Shown here: one piece after another, positions 31,213 through 41,132 of the stretch
Numbering within the stretch: position 1 is the first letter of the stretch
How the letters are laid out: every line of letters begins with the position of its first letter
Assembly (NCBI GenBank): GCA_031835245.1
Contig: JAVKOQ010000032.1
Coordinates: 141,001-205,000 of the forward strand
Direction of reading: 5' to 3'
Source of the DNA: Balamuthia mandrillaris
Taxonomy: Eukaryota > Discosea > Longamoebia > Balamuthiidae
DNA: 64,000 bases
The notes under the pieces: generated by a model
The model's input: only the letters and a program-made list of their open reading frames with translations
Databases searched by the model: none
What the model was told of the DNA's origin: nothing
Made by a program: the position numbers and the translations under genes

Positions 31213-33123
31213 ATGGACGCCAGCAACAGCGCTTCTACCATCGTGCAGTCCTTGAGGACCACGTTTCGCGAAGGCAAGACCCTTCCTTTGGCCTGGCGCA
31301 GAGAGCAGCTCTCCGCTTTGATCTCCTTGCTCACCGAGAACAAAGAGCAGGTCTTTTTTATTTTTTAATACCACCCCTTTTTCTTTTCCATCTTTTTCTC
31401 ACCGCTTCGATCAATCCAAAAAAGATTATGGAGGCCTTGAAGGAGGACCTAAGGCAAACCATCCTCCTCGCCGAGTCCGAGGTGGATATACCCATGAAAG
31501 AGGCCAAATTGGCCCTCTCCAAGCTGGACGAGTGGACCAAGCCTGAGCCCGTCTCGGTGCCCTTGCTCGTCAAACCTGGCAGCGGCTATATCGCCAAAGA
31601 CCCGCTTGGCGTCGTTCTCATCATTTCTCCTGTAACTCTCCTCCCTCTCTTTCCTCTGCTTCTCTCGTTCTAGTGCATTCTTCTCTCTTCTCTTTCCAGT
31701 CTCGTCTCTCTCCCTCTCGCGTTTCTATACTTCTCTCTCTGTCTTTCTCATGTCTTTCTTATGTTTAAAAGTGGAACTATCCTATCTCGTTGCTGTTGAA
31801 GCCATTGGTCGGTGCCATCGCTGCCGGCAATTGTGTTGTGCTGAAGCCCTCCGAAGTCAGCGCCGCCTGTTCCAATGTCCTCGCTAACCTCCTTACCAAG
31901 TACTTCCATCTCTCATGCTCTATTCTTTATTTTCCCATATTCTTACATTACCTCTCACCTTTCTTTCTTTCTTCAAAAAGATACATGGACCAGGACTGTA
32001 TCAGAGTGGTAGAAGGAGGCGTCTCTGAAACAACCGCTCTGTTGAAGCAAAAGTGGGATCACATCTTCTACACTGGCAATGGACACGTCGGTCGCATTGT
32101 CATGAAAGCAGCATCAGAGCACCTCACCCCCGTTACCCTTGAGCTCGGCGGCAAGAGCCCTGTCGTTATCGACGAACACGTCAACCTCGAAGTTGCTGCC
32201 CGCCGTCTTTGCTGGTATTGTGTTTTGTCTTTGACGTCTTGTATTTGTAGTTTGCTCTTTTTTTCTTTTTCATATCTGTGACACTGAAACGTTAAAATGA
32301 AACTTACGTATAATATACAAGGGCCAAGTTCGCGATGAACGTAGGCCAAACCTGCGTCGCTCCTGACTACATCCTTGTCACCAAGTCCATGGAGAAGCCC
32401 CTCCTGCAACAGCTGGCCAAGACTCTGCACGAGTTCTACGGAGAGGACGTGCGCTCCAGCGAGGACTACTCCCGCATGATCAACCAGCGGCACTGCCAAC
32501 GTGTGGCTGACCTCTTTAAGGACCGCGAGGACGTCCGTGTCCACTACGGCGGTGACGTCGACGTGGGGGAGCGCTTCATCGCTCCCACCATCCTGACGGA
32601 CATTCAGGACCCCTCCTCCTGTCCTGTCATGCAAGAGGAGATCTTTGGACCTGTGCTGCCGGTGATCCCCGTGGAGAGCGTGGATGAGGCCATCGAGTTT
32701 ATCAACCAGAGGGACAAGCCCCTGGCCCTCTACGTCTTCTCCAACGACCGCAACACGCAACAGAAGGTGTTGGAGAGGACGAGCAGTGGCGGTGCGGCCA
32801 TCAACGAGGCTGTGCTGCACGTGGTCTGCCCCAACCTGCCCTTTGGCGGCGTGGGACCCAGCGGCATGGGCGCCTACAACGGCAGGAAGACCTTTGACAC
32901 CTTCACCCACAGGAAGAGCGTGTTGGCCCGCCCGACCTGGTCCGATCCTTCCATTCGCTACCCGCCCTTCACTCCCAGCAAGATCGCCTGGCTGAAGCGG
33001 CTGCAAGGGGATGGTCTGTTGAGTGGCAAGAAGTTGCTGTTGGTGGTTGCTTTGCTGGCAGCTCCTGCTGTGGCTTTGTTTGTGCACCGCTATATGAATG
33101 CCACTTCCGCTGCTCGCCTTTAA
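31213..33123 (+). CDS. Class 3 (fatty) aldehyde dehydrogenase, tail-anchored
   Basis: Exons 31213-31350, 31425-31631, 31772-31899, 31981-32214, 32322-33123; 502 aa. NAD-binding and catalytic motifs are complete: [42 protein letters not shown] (general-base Glu) and [11 protein letters not shown] (nucleophilic Cys). [10 protein letters not shown] and [12 protein letters not shown] are the usual ALDH3 blocks. After the core comes a membrane span ([20 protein letters not shown]) and a short tail, as in human ALDH3A2, which sits in the ER and oxidises long-chain aldehydes. The last exon is GC-rich and long, with many antisense open frames that are artefacts. Confidence 0.95.
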
Positions 33124-33466
33124 TCATAGACACACATACTTTTTGGTATTGTAATATACGTACCACCTTCACACACTTTTCTTTTGTCCCTTCTTGCCTA
33201 GCTTGAGATGGATGGATACATCTTTCTGGTTTGTCGAAATGCTGGCGGCGAAGAAGGAGGGCAGAACGGGATAATAGCCTCTTGCATTACGTTTGTGTCG
33301 ACATGAGGCAATAATATTAACGGAATCTTAAGGAAATTCCGAAATGATAATCAAAAAAAGGAAAAACGTTCCCGGTTCGACTCTGACCTGACACAAGAAT
33401 AGTTTTACTAGGAAAATTTTTTTCTCCTTTTCATTTTCGTCGACAGTGCAGTAACAGACAACCACC
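33124..33466. other. Intergenic with TTTTCGTCGAC before asparaginase
   Basis: No gene seen. TTTTCGTCGAC at 33434-33444 ends about 22 bases before the next ATG. Confidence 0.5.
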
Positions 33467-34591
33467 ATGGCAGACAGCAACGGGAACCGACCCCAGAAGG
33501 AGAAGCGTCCAGAGTGGGTGCTGGTCATTCATGGAGGGGCTGGCGCCATTCACCGCGCCCAAATGACGCCCGAGCAAAGGGCCCTCTACCTCGCTGGCCT
33601 TCAACGCGCCCTTGACGCTGGTGCCGCCATTCTTTCCTCCACTCCTTTGGGTTCTTCTTTGGATGCCGTTGTGGCAGCGGTCAAGGTGATGGAGGACGAC
33701 CCCATGTTCAACGCCGGCAAAGGCTCCGTTCTCACCGCCGACCGAACCTTTGAGCTCGATGCCTCCATCATGGAAGGCCGAACCCTGCGGGCAGGAGCTG
33801 TGAGCTGCGTCTCTAATGTCAAGAACCCAGTGGTGCTTGCCAGGAGGGTCATGGAGCGCACGCCTCATGTAATGCTGGTCGGAGGAGGGGCCGAACGGTT
33901 TGCAAAGGAACAGGAGGACGAAGAGCTTGTTCTGCTGGACGACCCGTTCGAGTACTTTCGAACCGAAAGAAGAGAACAACAACTGGACAGGCTGCTTGAA
34001 AAGCAACATCGTCAAGAAGAGGAACAAGAGAGAGAAAACAAAGGCACAACAACAACGGCAACTCTGACAGCTCTCAGCGAAGACTTGTTGGTCAAAAACG
34101 AGAAGACCTCTGCAATGCCTCCATCCTTGGGCACCGTTGGGGCAGTGGCGTTGGATCGTGAAGGAAACCTGGCAGCAGCCACCTCCACCGGAGGCATGAC
34201 CAACAAGCGAGCTGGCAGAGTGGGCGACTCCCCCATCATAGGAGCAGGCACCTACGCCAACAACCGCACCTGCGCCGTATCAGCGACTGGCCATGGGGAG
34301 TGGTTCATGAGAACGGTGGTGGCTCACGAACTCAGCGCCAGAATGCAGCATGGAGGAGAGGGCTTGGAGGCGGCTGCCGAGGAGTTGGTCATGAGGGATT
34401 TGAAGGAGGCAGGAGGCGAGGGAGGCTTGGTCGCTGTGGACAGCGAAGGGCGGTGGACGTGGCCCTTCAACTCGATGGGCATGTTCAGAGGGGTCATCAC
34501 GTCGGAGGGAGAGAGGAAGGTTGCCATCTACGAAGAGGAGGAAAGCAGAGAGGAGAGCGAAATTGTCGACAAATATAAACAGAAAGAATAA
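33467..34591 (+). CDS. Isoaspartyl peptidase/L-asparaginase (Ntn hydrolase)
   Basis: Single exon, 374 aa. N-terminal VLVIHGGAGAIHR, then ALDAGAAIL, FNAGKGSVLT and ELDASIMEG are the standard N-terminal half of plant-type asparaginases. The nucleophile is the Thr of SLGTVGAVALD (about residue 222), where the precursor cleaves itself into alpha and beta chains. GGMTNKRAGRVGDSPIIGAG and TYANN, ATGHGEWFMR follow and bind substrate. The linker before the nucleophile is long and rich in Glu, Gln and Thr (about residues 148-212). The C-terminus has an extra Glu-rich tail. Function: hydrolysis of L-asparagine and beta-aspartyl peptides. Confidence 0.93.
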   Translation: MADSNGNRPQKEKRPEWVLVIHGGAGAIHRAQMTPEQRALYLAGLQRALDAGAAILSSTPLGSSLDAVVAAVKVMEDDPMFNAGKGSVLTADRTFELDASIMEGRTLRAGAVSCVSNVKNPVVLARRVMERTPHVMLVGGGAERFAKEQEDEELVLLDDPFEYFRTERREQQLDRLLEKQHRQEEEQERENKGTTTTATLTALSEDLLVKNEKTSAMPPSLGTVGAVALDREGNLAAATSTGGMTNKRAGRVGDSPIIGAGTYANNRTCAVSATGHGEWFMRTVVAHELSARMQHGGEGLEAAAEELVMRDLKEAGGEGGLVAVDSEGRWTWPFNSMGMFRGVITSEGERKVAIYEEEESREESEIVDKYKQKE

Positions 34592-34810
34592 TCGTCGATT
34601 AAATTAAATTAGTCGACAAATAAATACTTTAAAAGGAAATTATTCATATTAAATCGTCGACGAAAACGATAAAGCAATACAGCAAGGTAACGGTCGCGCA
34701 CATAAAGCAAGAAGAACGAAACCCCGTGAACTCAGTTGCGGTATGGTGAACGTTGCGGTTTGAATGCCATTCCTCCGACCACAGCCACAACGATAACACA
34801 AGACAAAGCC

Positions 34811-36491
34811 ATGTCAACAGCGGAAGAACAGAAAACCGCGAAAGAAGAACGAGCAACCGCAGGGTGTACGTACAACGAAGACGAGGAAGTGGAGGACCGA
34901 CCAGGACAACAGAAGGGTACTTTGCCGGCCGGTGGGCCAAAGCAACGTTTAGCATTGCCGTCCATACTCGTCTCCAACGAAGAACAAGAGGATGGGCCCT
35001 CCTCTCCGCTCGTCGGCTCCAGCAAAGCGCGCCAGTCGGCCCGTCGCCTAAAGAACGAACGGCGCTTGAGCCTCCTTCTCAGCCGCGAGGAGAAGTTCCA
35101 GCAGATCAAAGCCAGAACGGCCGCCATCGAGCGCTCCATGGACACGCTGCAGGAGGAGCTGCTGAGAACGGGCTTGGAGCAAGGGGAGGTCGAGAGCGAG
35201 ACGCTGCGGGAGAGGAAGAAGGAGTTTGAGCGGCTAAGGAGTTCGGCGTTGGAGGAGAAGGATGCCAAGATTGTGGAACTGAGAGAGACGTTGCGGCAGC
35301 GGCTGAAGGCCGAGGAGGAGGCCAAGCTCTTGCACGAAAACGAGGTCAAGAAGTTGAACATAGAGCTGGATGAAGTGGAGAGACAGGTATTCTTTCCACC
35401 TCTTGTGTTGTTTCTTTCTTCTTCTCCTATCTTTTTTTCTCTCTCCATTTCGTTTGCTCTGATGCTTTTTGCAAACCTAGGGAATGAGAGAGATAAGAAG
35501 GTTGAAAGCACAATTGGAGAGAGCGGAGAAGGAGAAGGAGATGATGGCCAAAGCGTTGATGCTGAAAACGAAGGAAGCTAGCGGACTTCGGGACAGGAAC
35601 AAAGAGTTGGAACAAGTCAACGTTATGGTTGAAAAGGTTCGTCTTATACTTTTTCTTTCTCTCCTCCTTCACGAAAACGACTGACTTTATTGGCCTTTCC
35701 ATAAGAACATGATTTCTTCTTCCGTTCTTCCTTCTGCTTCTTCATCCTCATTCATCACGGAAGAAATGATGGACAATAATGTCCAACGATATAAAGAAAA
35801 GCTGGAGGAGGCGAATCGTTTAAGAGCAGAAATAGAGAAAGAAAGAGACGAGTTGGAGGACCAACTGATGGCATTGCGTTTCCAACTGGAAGATGAACAA
35901 AGGAAGCTAAAAGTGGTTCAAAACGAGAAGAAAGAATTGAGCGAGCACATAGCAGAAATGGAGTTGGAGATGTCGAAAGGAACACAACGACTAAACGATA
36001 TGAGAAAAGTATTCGAGGAACAGAAAACGAAAATAAGTTATCAACAAGACGCTAGCTTTAAAGAAAGACGGCCAGAGGGACAAAACAAAACAAACGACGA
36101 AGAGGACACAAAGAAAGAAAAAGGCAAAGAAAAAGTGGAGGAAGAAATAGAAGACGAAACAGAGATGTTACGAGAGAAAGTGAGGACGTTGGAACGAGCA
36201 TTACACGAAAAAGAGAACGAGCTGCAACAAATGAAAAACGGAGACATTCCTTTAGACCTCTTCAAAGATGCAAAGGAGGAAGGTGAAAGCGTGCAGCTAC
36301 ACCGACTGACCCGATCGTTTTTGTTGTTGCTGCATCAACGAAAGGAGGAACAACTTAAGTTTAGGTTTGTGGACGTAAGGTTGTTTCGTTTGCACGTTTT
36401 GGTGTGGGTGCTTTTGGTTTTGTACGTTTCCGCTTGGTTGTTCATGCGGAGCAACCGGCTTTATATTTCCTCCTTTCTTCCTCCTTCTTGA
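34811..36491 (+). CDS. Tail-anchored coiled-coil protein
   Basis: Exons 34811-35386, 35481-35636, 35706-36491; 505 aa, all phase 0. From about residue 85 to 420 the protein is almost continuous heptad-like coiled coil (for example RLKAQLERAEKEKEMMAKAL and RAEIEKERDELEDQLMAL). Near the C-terminus LHVLVWVLLVLYVSAWLFM is a single membrane span with about 15 residues after it, so a C-tail anchor. This layout resembles golgins such as giantin or golgin-84, or other tethers, but no family signature is visible. Start at the first ATG in frame. Donor of exon 2 is GTTCGT. Confidence 0.8.
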
Positions 36492-36842
36492 CACATAGGA
36501 ATGTAATAAAGTTATTTTCTGTTACAACGATAAAAAGAAGAATAAGCAACAAGAAAAGAAGAAGAAGAAGATGAAGAAGAAGAAGAAAAAGAACAAGAAG
36601 ATAAGCAGTACAAGCCTATCAAGAAGATGTTGAATAGTGTATAGGGGAAAAAAATTTATTTATGACAATTGAATAAAAGAACTAAAAACATTAAAAAACA
36701 AAAAAATAAAGCGTTGCTTGTTTTTTTCCCAAAGAGTGTTCTCTCGTTCTTGTTTTGTTAATGGTTTTTCTGTTGTTTATCTCATCGTGTCTATCCAAAA
36801 CGATAGAGAGGAAAAAAAAAAGGTTGCATGGTGTTTGTTTGT
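36492..36842. other. Convergent intergenic, A/G-rich
   Basis: Spacer between the 3' ends of two convergent genes. AAG-rich at 36530-36610, T/A-rich at 36650-36730. No gene seen. Confidence 0.5.
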
Positions 36843-37751
36843 TTAGAACAAAGCAGCCAACAAGGGTTGCAAAGAAGCGGCAGAAGAAGTACTTTGGTCG
36901 TTGGATGCGCTTCCGCTCAGGTTTCCTCCGTCGGTGCTTCCAACAGAGCTGCTCTCATCCGTGGAGGATCCAGTGCCATCCGTGGCTCCGTCGCTTCCCA
37001 GAGAGGAGGATCCGTCGGTAGCACCATCGCTTCCGTCAGCACCATCGCTTCCGTCGGCAGCTTCAGGGCCAACAGGATCGGACTCAAGGAAGAGCTGAGG
37101 ATCAGTGCCACCGATGATGAAAGCAGTGCCGGCGCCATCCCTCACAGCGATGAGACTCCTGTCAGCGCTGAAGATCTCCTCCAAAGACAAGTCGGAGAAC
37201 TGGAAGGTGAAGGCCTGGGCGTTGGGGGCGGACTGGTAGTTGGTCCTCTGCTGGAAGTTGGCCACGGCGGTCAAGACGGTCTCCTCTCCGTTGAGGACGT
37301 CCATCTGCACCTGCTCCTCACGCACAACGGGGGCGTAGTGCCAGAAGGAGAGCTGGATTTGGCCGGTGCGCTTGGGCGGCATCTGAACGGGCTCCAAGGA
37401 GAGAAGGAAGACGTTGGTGTCGGCAGGAGCGCGGATCTCACCACCAAAGACAATGTAGTTGTAGATGTTCTCTCCGGAGGCGATCACAAAGTTCTCCATG
37501 CGGAAGCTGGTCTCGTTGGAGGCGGGGAACAGGCGGACGGGTTGAGGGCCGCAGGGAACGTTGGCCTGGCTGACCTGGCTGCGTTGGAAGGCCAAGTTGG
37601 TGGCGACCATCACATCGCCCACTCGAATATCGACGGGGGAGCCGTTGGGCAGCAAGTGAATGGACTTGACGATACAGTTATTTTGAGCGTTGACAAAGAG
37701 GAAGGCGGCGAAGAGGCCGAGTAGGAATAAGCTGAATCGTGCTGTGTTCAT
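36843..37751 (-). CDS. Secreted, probably GPI-anchored surface protein
   Basis: Single exon, 302 aa. MNTARFSLFLLGLFAAFLFV is a signal peptide, with cleavage expected near NAQ. The folded part (about 25-215) contains VRLFPASNET, IYNYIVFGG and FWHYAPVV; it looks beta-rich and I do not recognise it, though DUF4397-like surface proteins have a similar PGSP-type start and length. Residues 225-280 are a Ser/Gly/Asp/Thr stalk with DGSDGADGSDGATDG units. The C-terminus (TSSAASLQPLLAALF) is a short hydrophobic end after small residues, fitting a GPI signal. Expected at the cell surface; possible role in adhesion is inference. Confidence 0.75.
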   Translation of the reverse strand: MNTARFSLFLLGLFAAFLFVNAQNNCIVKSIHLLPNGSPVDIRVGDVMVATNLAFQRSQVSQANVPCGPQPVRLFPASNETSFRMENFVIASGENIYNYIVFGGEIRAPADTNVFLLSLEPVQMPPKRTGQIQLSFWHYAPVVREEQVQMDVLNGEETVLTAVANFQQRTNYQSAPNAQAFTFQFSDLSLEEIFSADRSLIAVRDGAGTAFIIGGTDPQLFLESDPVGPEAADGSDGADGSDGATDGSSSLGSDGATDGTGSSTDESSSVGSTDGGNLSGSASNDQSTSSAASLQPLLAALF

Positions 37752-38245
37752 TCTCTATAAGTAGAGTTGTTTGTGATGGCGAGAGAGGAAAGAAGAAAAA
37801 CGAAGAGAGCAGAAGACCAAACTATTTGGTTTGTTGTTTTTGTTTGGATTGTTTTTGTTCTGAATGAAAATGTGGCTGGCTGAGAGGAAAGCGTGTTGCT
37901 TTAAATACCCATTCAAAGCCACCCCGGAAAAAAAAAAGGAGGGCCGAGAACAAAAAGATGGAAAAGAAGTACCTGTATAGTAATGCTCCACCCAAATCCT
38001 CCTCCGAATTCTCGCTGCCCCATCCCACGAAATCCCGCAGAGAGAAAAAATGGACAGGCAATAGTTACCTCAAATGGGCATGCAAGATTTGAATTTCTGG
38101 GTAAAATCATCCGGTTTTTCTGTTCTATTATTTTCGGGAGCCAATCGGACTTTTTTTACAAGCAATTTAGCCAATTAGGAATTTCCACCGATTTTACGAT
38201 TTGTAATCATCCGGATTTGCGTTCGATTTTTTGCCCCCTGAGATT
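37752..38245. other. Intergenic upstream of surface protein
   Basis: Presumed promoter of the minus-strand surface protein. CCAAT-like boxes near 38141 and 38170. Nothing coding. Confidence 0.5.
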
Positions 38246-38690
38246 GGGTGAGCACGGAGAGGAGAGAGGAGAAGAGAGAAGTATGGGAGAAGAGCGAGGA
38301 GATAGGAGAGAGCAGAGAGCAGAGAGGAGAGAGGACAGAGAAGAGAGAAGCAGAGAAGAGAGAAGAGAGAGGAGAGAGGAGAGTAGCGAGAAGTAGAAAG
38401 TGCGAGAAAAAAAAAGAAAGAAGAGAGAAGAGAGAAGCAGAGAAGAGAGAAGAGAGAAGCAGAGAAGTGAGAAGCAGGGTAGAGAGCAGACAGCAAAGAA
38501 AGCGAGAAGAGGGAAGAGTGAAGAGGGGGAGAGAGAAGAGGGGGAGAGAGAAGAGGGAGAGCAAGGAGAGGAGAGAAGCAGAGGAGTGGAGAAGCATAGG
38601 AGCAGAGACAACAGAGAGAGGAGAGAAGGTGAGAAGCAGAGATAGTGAGAAGCAGAGAAGTAGAGAAAATGAGAAGAGATCAAGGAACTA
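38246..38690. repeat. GA-rich degenerate minisatellite
   Basis: About 440 bases of GAGAGGAGAGAAGCAGAGAA-like units. Frames on both strands stay open and are not genes. Confidence 0.85.
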
Positions 38691-38728
38691 AAGAAAGGGA
38701 ACAAAAAAAAGAGAAATAAACAAACCGT

Positions 38729-41061
38729 TCAAAAGTCGCGCATGATCTTGTACTCCACCAAACTCTTCATCTTGCTGGCAAGCTTTCCCTCCACCCAAAC
38801 GTTTTCTCCTTTGACGATGAGGGCATTTTTTGGCCCCAACGATACGATCAGTATCCGTTGAGAGGAACGATAGCTCCTGAGCGACTTTCCTGTCTCCAAG
38901 GCCTTTATATTGGCCGCCACCACATCCGCATGTTTCTCTGCATTCTTCGTGTCGCCACAACAACAAAAAGTCAGAGAAGCACAAAAGAAGGAAGAAGAAG
39001 GAAACTAACTTGAGCAAGTTTTTCTTCCTGAATGTCAGTAATGTCGCCCAAAGCAAAGATGGTGGGATGACCAACCACTTGCAGTGTTGCCTCCACCCTC
39101 ACCAAGTTGCGGTCGGTCAAGCAACCTGTTCCCAACAACGATGACGATGAAGAGGAGTGTTGAAGAAAGTCCGTGTTGGGGCTGAAGCCAACGCAACAAA
39201 AGACGATGTCGGCTTCGATCTTGTTGCCTTGCGATGTCAGAAGATAGTTTGGATCCTCTGTGCTGACCACTTTGTCTTTCAGAAAAAGTTGGACGTTGGC
39301 AAAGCCTTCAAAAAACCTTTGGCAGTTCTTTTGTGCTCCTGTGGTTGTTTTGTTGGTTACTATTTTGCAAGAAAGAAAGAACAACGAAAGTAGAAAGAAG
39401 ACAGAAGCAAGGAGAAAGACGAACGAAGAAAGAGCCAAGAAAGCTAAGAGGGACAAAAGAAAGAAAGAAAGTCGAAAACAGAAGATGTCAAACCAGCACA
39501 AGTCCGTTCTAACAGGCCGGTGGCAGATACGATACTGAGTTTCTTGTCTGGAAAGTAATGAGCTATCTCGCCGGCAATTTCTACACCAACCGGTCCTCCT
39601 CCTATCACCGCCACTGTTTTGGCTTGCGCCAAAGCCTCATAGTGCCTATTGTTATTGTTTGTTTGGTTGTTTGCATTCAACAAGAACGAAAAGAGAAAGA
39701 AAATACAAAAAAAAGAGAAGAAAAAGCAAAAAACATACTCAGGAATAGCGGCACATAACAGCGGATTAACGACTTGAATATGGTCTGTGCTCTGAAGCAT
39801 GATGTTGTAGCGCGAACCTGTGCACAAAGCAAGATACTCGAATGGTACTTTGTCTCCGCTTTCCAAAACAACAAGGTTCTGCTCAATGTCGCTCACTGTG
39901 CCTTCCACAAACGTGCATTTGAGATACTTTCACGCGAGTGGAAGCTTTCATAAGAAATATAAAGAAGAGACAAGAAAAAAAGAAGAAGCAGCTTGAAGAA
40001 GAAAGAAGAAGAAAGAAGACCAAGAAGGAGAAACTTACTTTGGAATGAGGTGATGTCACTTTGTCGAGATGGCTGGGAGCACAGGTGCAAGAAGGAATGG
40101 AAGGCCAACACACGAACTGTGGCTTATTGTCGATTAGCGTCACGTCGAATTTGCTTTGAAGCTTTTTGGCAAGCCTAAAAGTGATGGTGAGTAAGTTACA
40201 GAAGGAAGGATGGAAGGATGGAAGGAGGCAAGGAAGAAAGGAAAGAAAAGAAAAGAAAAGAAAAGAAAAGAAAAGAAAAGAAAAGAAAAGAAAAGAAAAG
40301 AAAAGAAAAGAAAAGAAAAGAAAAGAAAAGAAAAGAAAAGAAAAGAAAAGAAAGAAAGAAAGAAAGACAGAAAGAAACGACAAGAAAGAAAGAAAGAAAG
40401 AAAGACAGAAAGAAAGAAACGACAAGAAACGACAAGAAAGAAAGAAAGAAAGAAAGAAAGTGTACAAACTTGGAACCAGCAAAACCACCGCCAACTATAA
40501 CCACCCTCTTCCTCTGCGAGAACCTATAAAACCGGTTTGCGTCCTGAAAGGGCGAGTCCCTCTCCGCAACGTGAGCAAAGACTCCTTGTTGTCTCAGCTC
40601 CTCTCCCAGTAGGATGGCTGCCTCTCTGCTGCCGGCTGGCGCGAGGGCGGAGGCCTTTTGGAGGAGCCAGTCGACCGCCTCGGAGCCGACGAAAACGGAC
40701 TCGTAGGTCTTGAGGTGATACTTTCGGTTGCGTACGTCAAAACCATTTTCTGTAAACGAGATGGTACTGAGTCAACAATAGAAGGAAGCAGAAGAAGGAC
40801 AAGAACAGATGAGGGAGAGAAGGGAGAGAGGAGAGAAGAAGTAAAGAAGAACAAGAGAGCATTACTTGGGTCTCGGATCTGTTGAACTAACGCGTCGAAA
40901 CTTGCTTGTTGTTCGTCTTCGTATTCTTCTTCTTCTTCATCGAGCTCTGTTCCTGCTTCCTGGCCGACGTGTTCTTCTTGCGGAGGGTCATGCGGCGGCG
41001 CCTCCATTCTCCTTCTCTTCTCTCCTTTCCACATCTCACGTCGACTCGGATCGTTCACCAT
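38729..41061 (-). CDS. DEP domain fused to FSP1/AIFM2-like FAD oxidoreductase
   Basis: Exons 41061-40866, 40749-40470, 40174-40039, 39926-39739, 39645-39494, 39359-39010, 38944-38729; phases agree, 505 aa. Acidic N-terminus, then a DEP domain (about 66-146): GFDVRNRKYHLKTYE, FVGSEAVDWLL, GVFAHV and FQDANRFYRF. Directly after it KRVVIVGGGFAGSKLAKKLQ starts an FAD-binding Rossmann fold. ALCTGSRYN and VAVIGGGPVGVEIAGE (second GxGxxG, NAD(P)H) follow, and ADIVFCCVGFSPNTDFL and ALGDITDI close the FAD site as in AIFM2/NDH2-type enzymes. Intron 2 holds an AAAAG repeat. The acceptor of exon 6 has an alternative. FSP1 reduces ubiquinone; here DEP, a membrane/phospholipid or GPCR-binding module, replaces the short N-terminus of animal FSP1. 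Confidence 0.88.
40205..40460 (-). repeat. AAAAG/GAAA microsatellite, FSP1-like intron 2
   Basis: About 20 AAAAG units followed by GAAA units. On the sense (minus) strand it reads CTTTT and CTTT. Confidence 0.95.
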
Positions 41062-41132
41062 CGATCTGCTAAGATTTCAAACCACTAATCCAATTTCAAA
41101 GTGTGTTTTTTGTTTGTTTTACCACATTATAG

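Noticed and set aside
32068-33087. 339-codon open frame opposite the aldehyde dehydrogenase
   Set aside because: Antisense shadow of a GC-rich exon.
36828-37724. 298-codon open frame opposite the surface protein gene
   Set aside because: Antisense shadow; the minus strand has signal peptide, domain and stalk, the plus frame has no start context or family.
38246-38690. Glu/Arg-rich open frames in the GA-rich block
   Set aside because: Low-complexity repeat on both strands with no start, family or splice support.
40166-40612. Lys/Glu- and Phe/Ser-rich frames across the AAAAG repeat
   Set aside because: Repeat artefact within an intron whose flanking exons join in phase.
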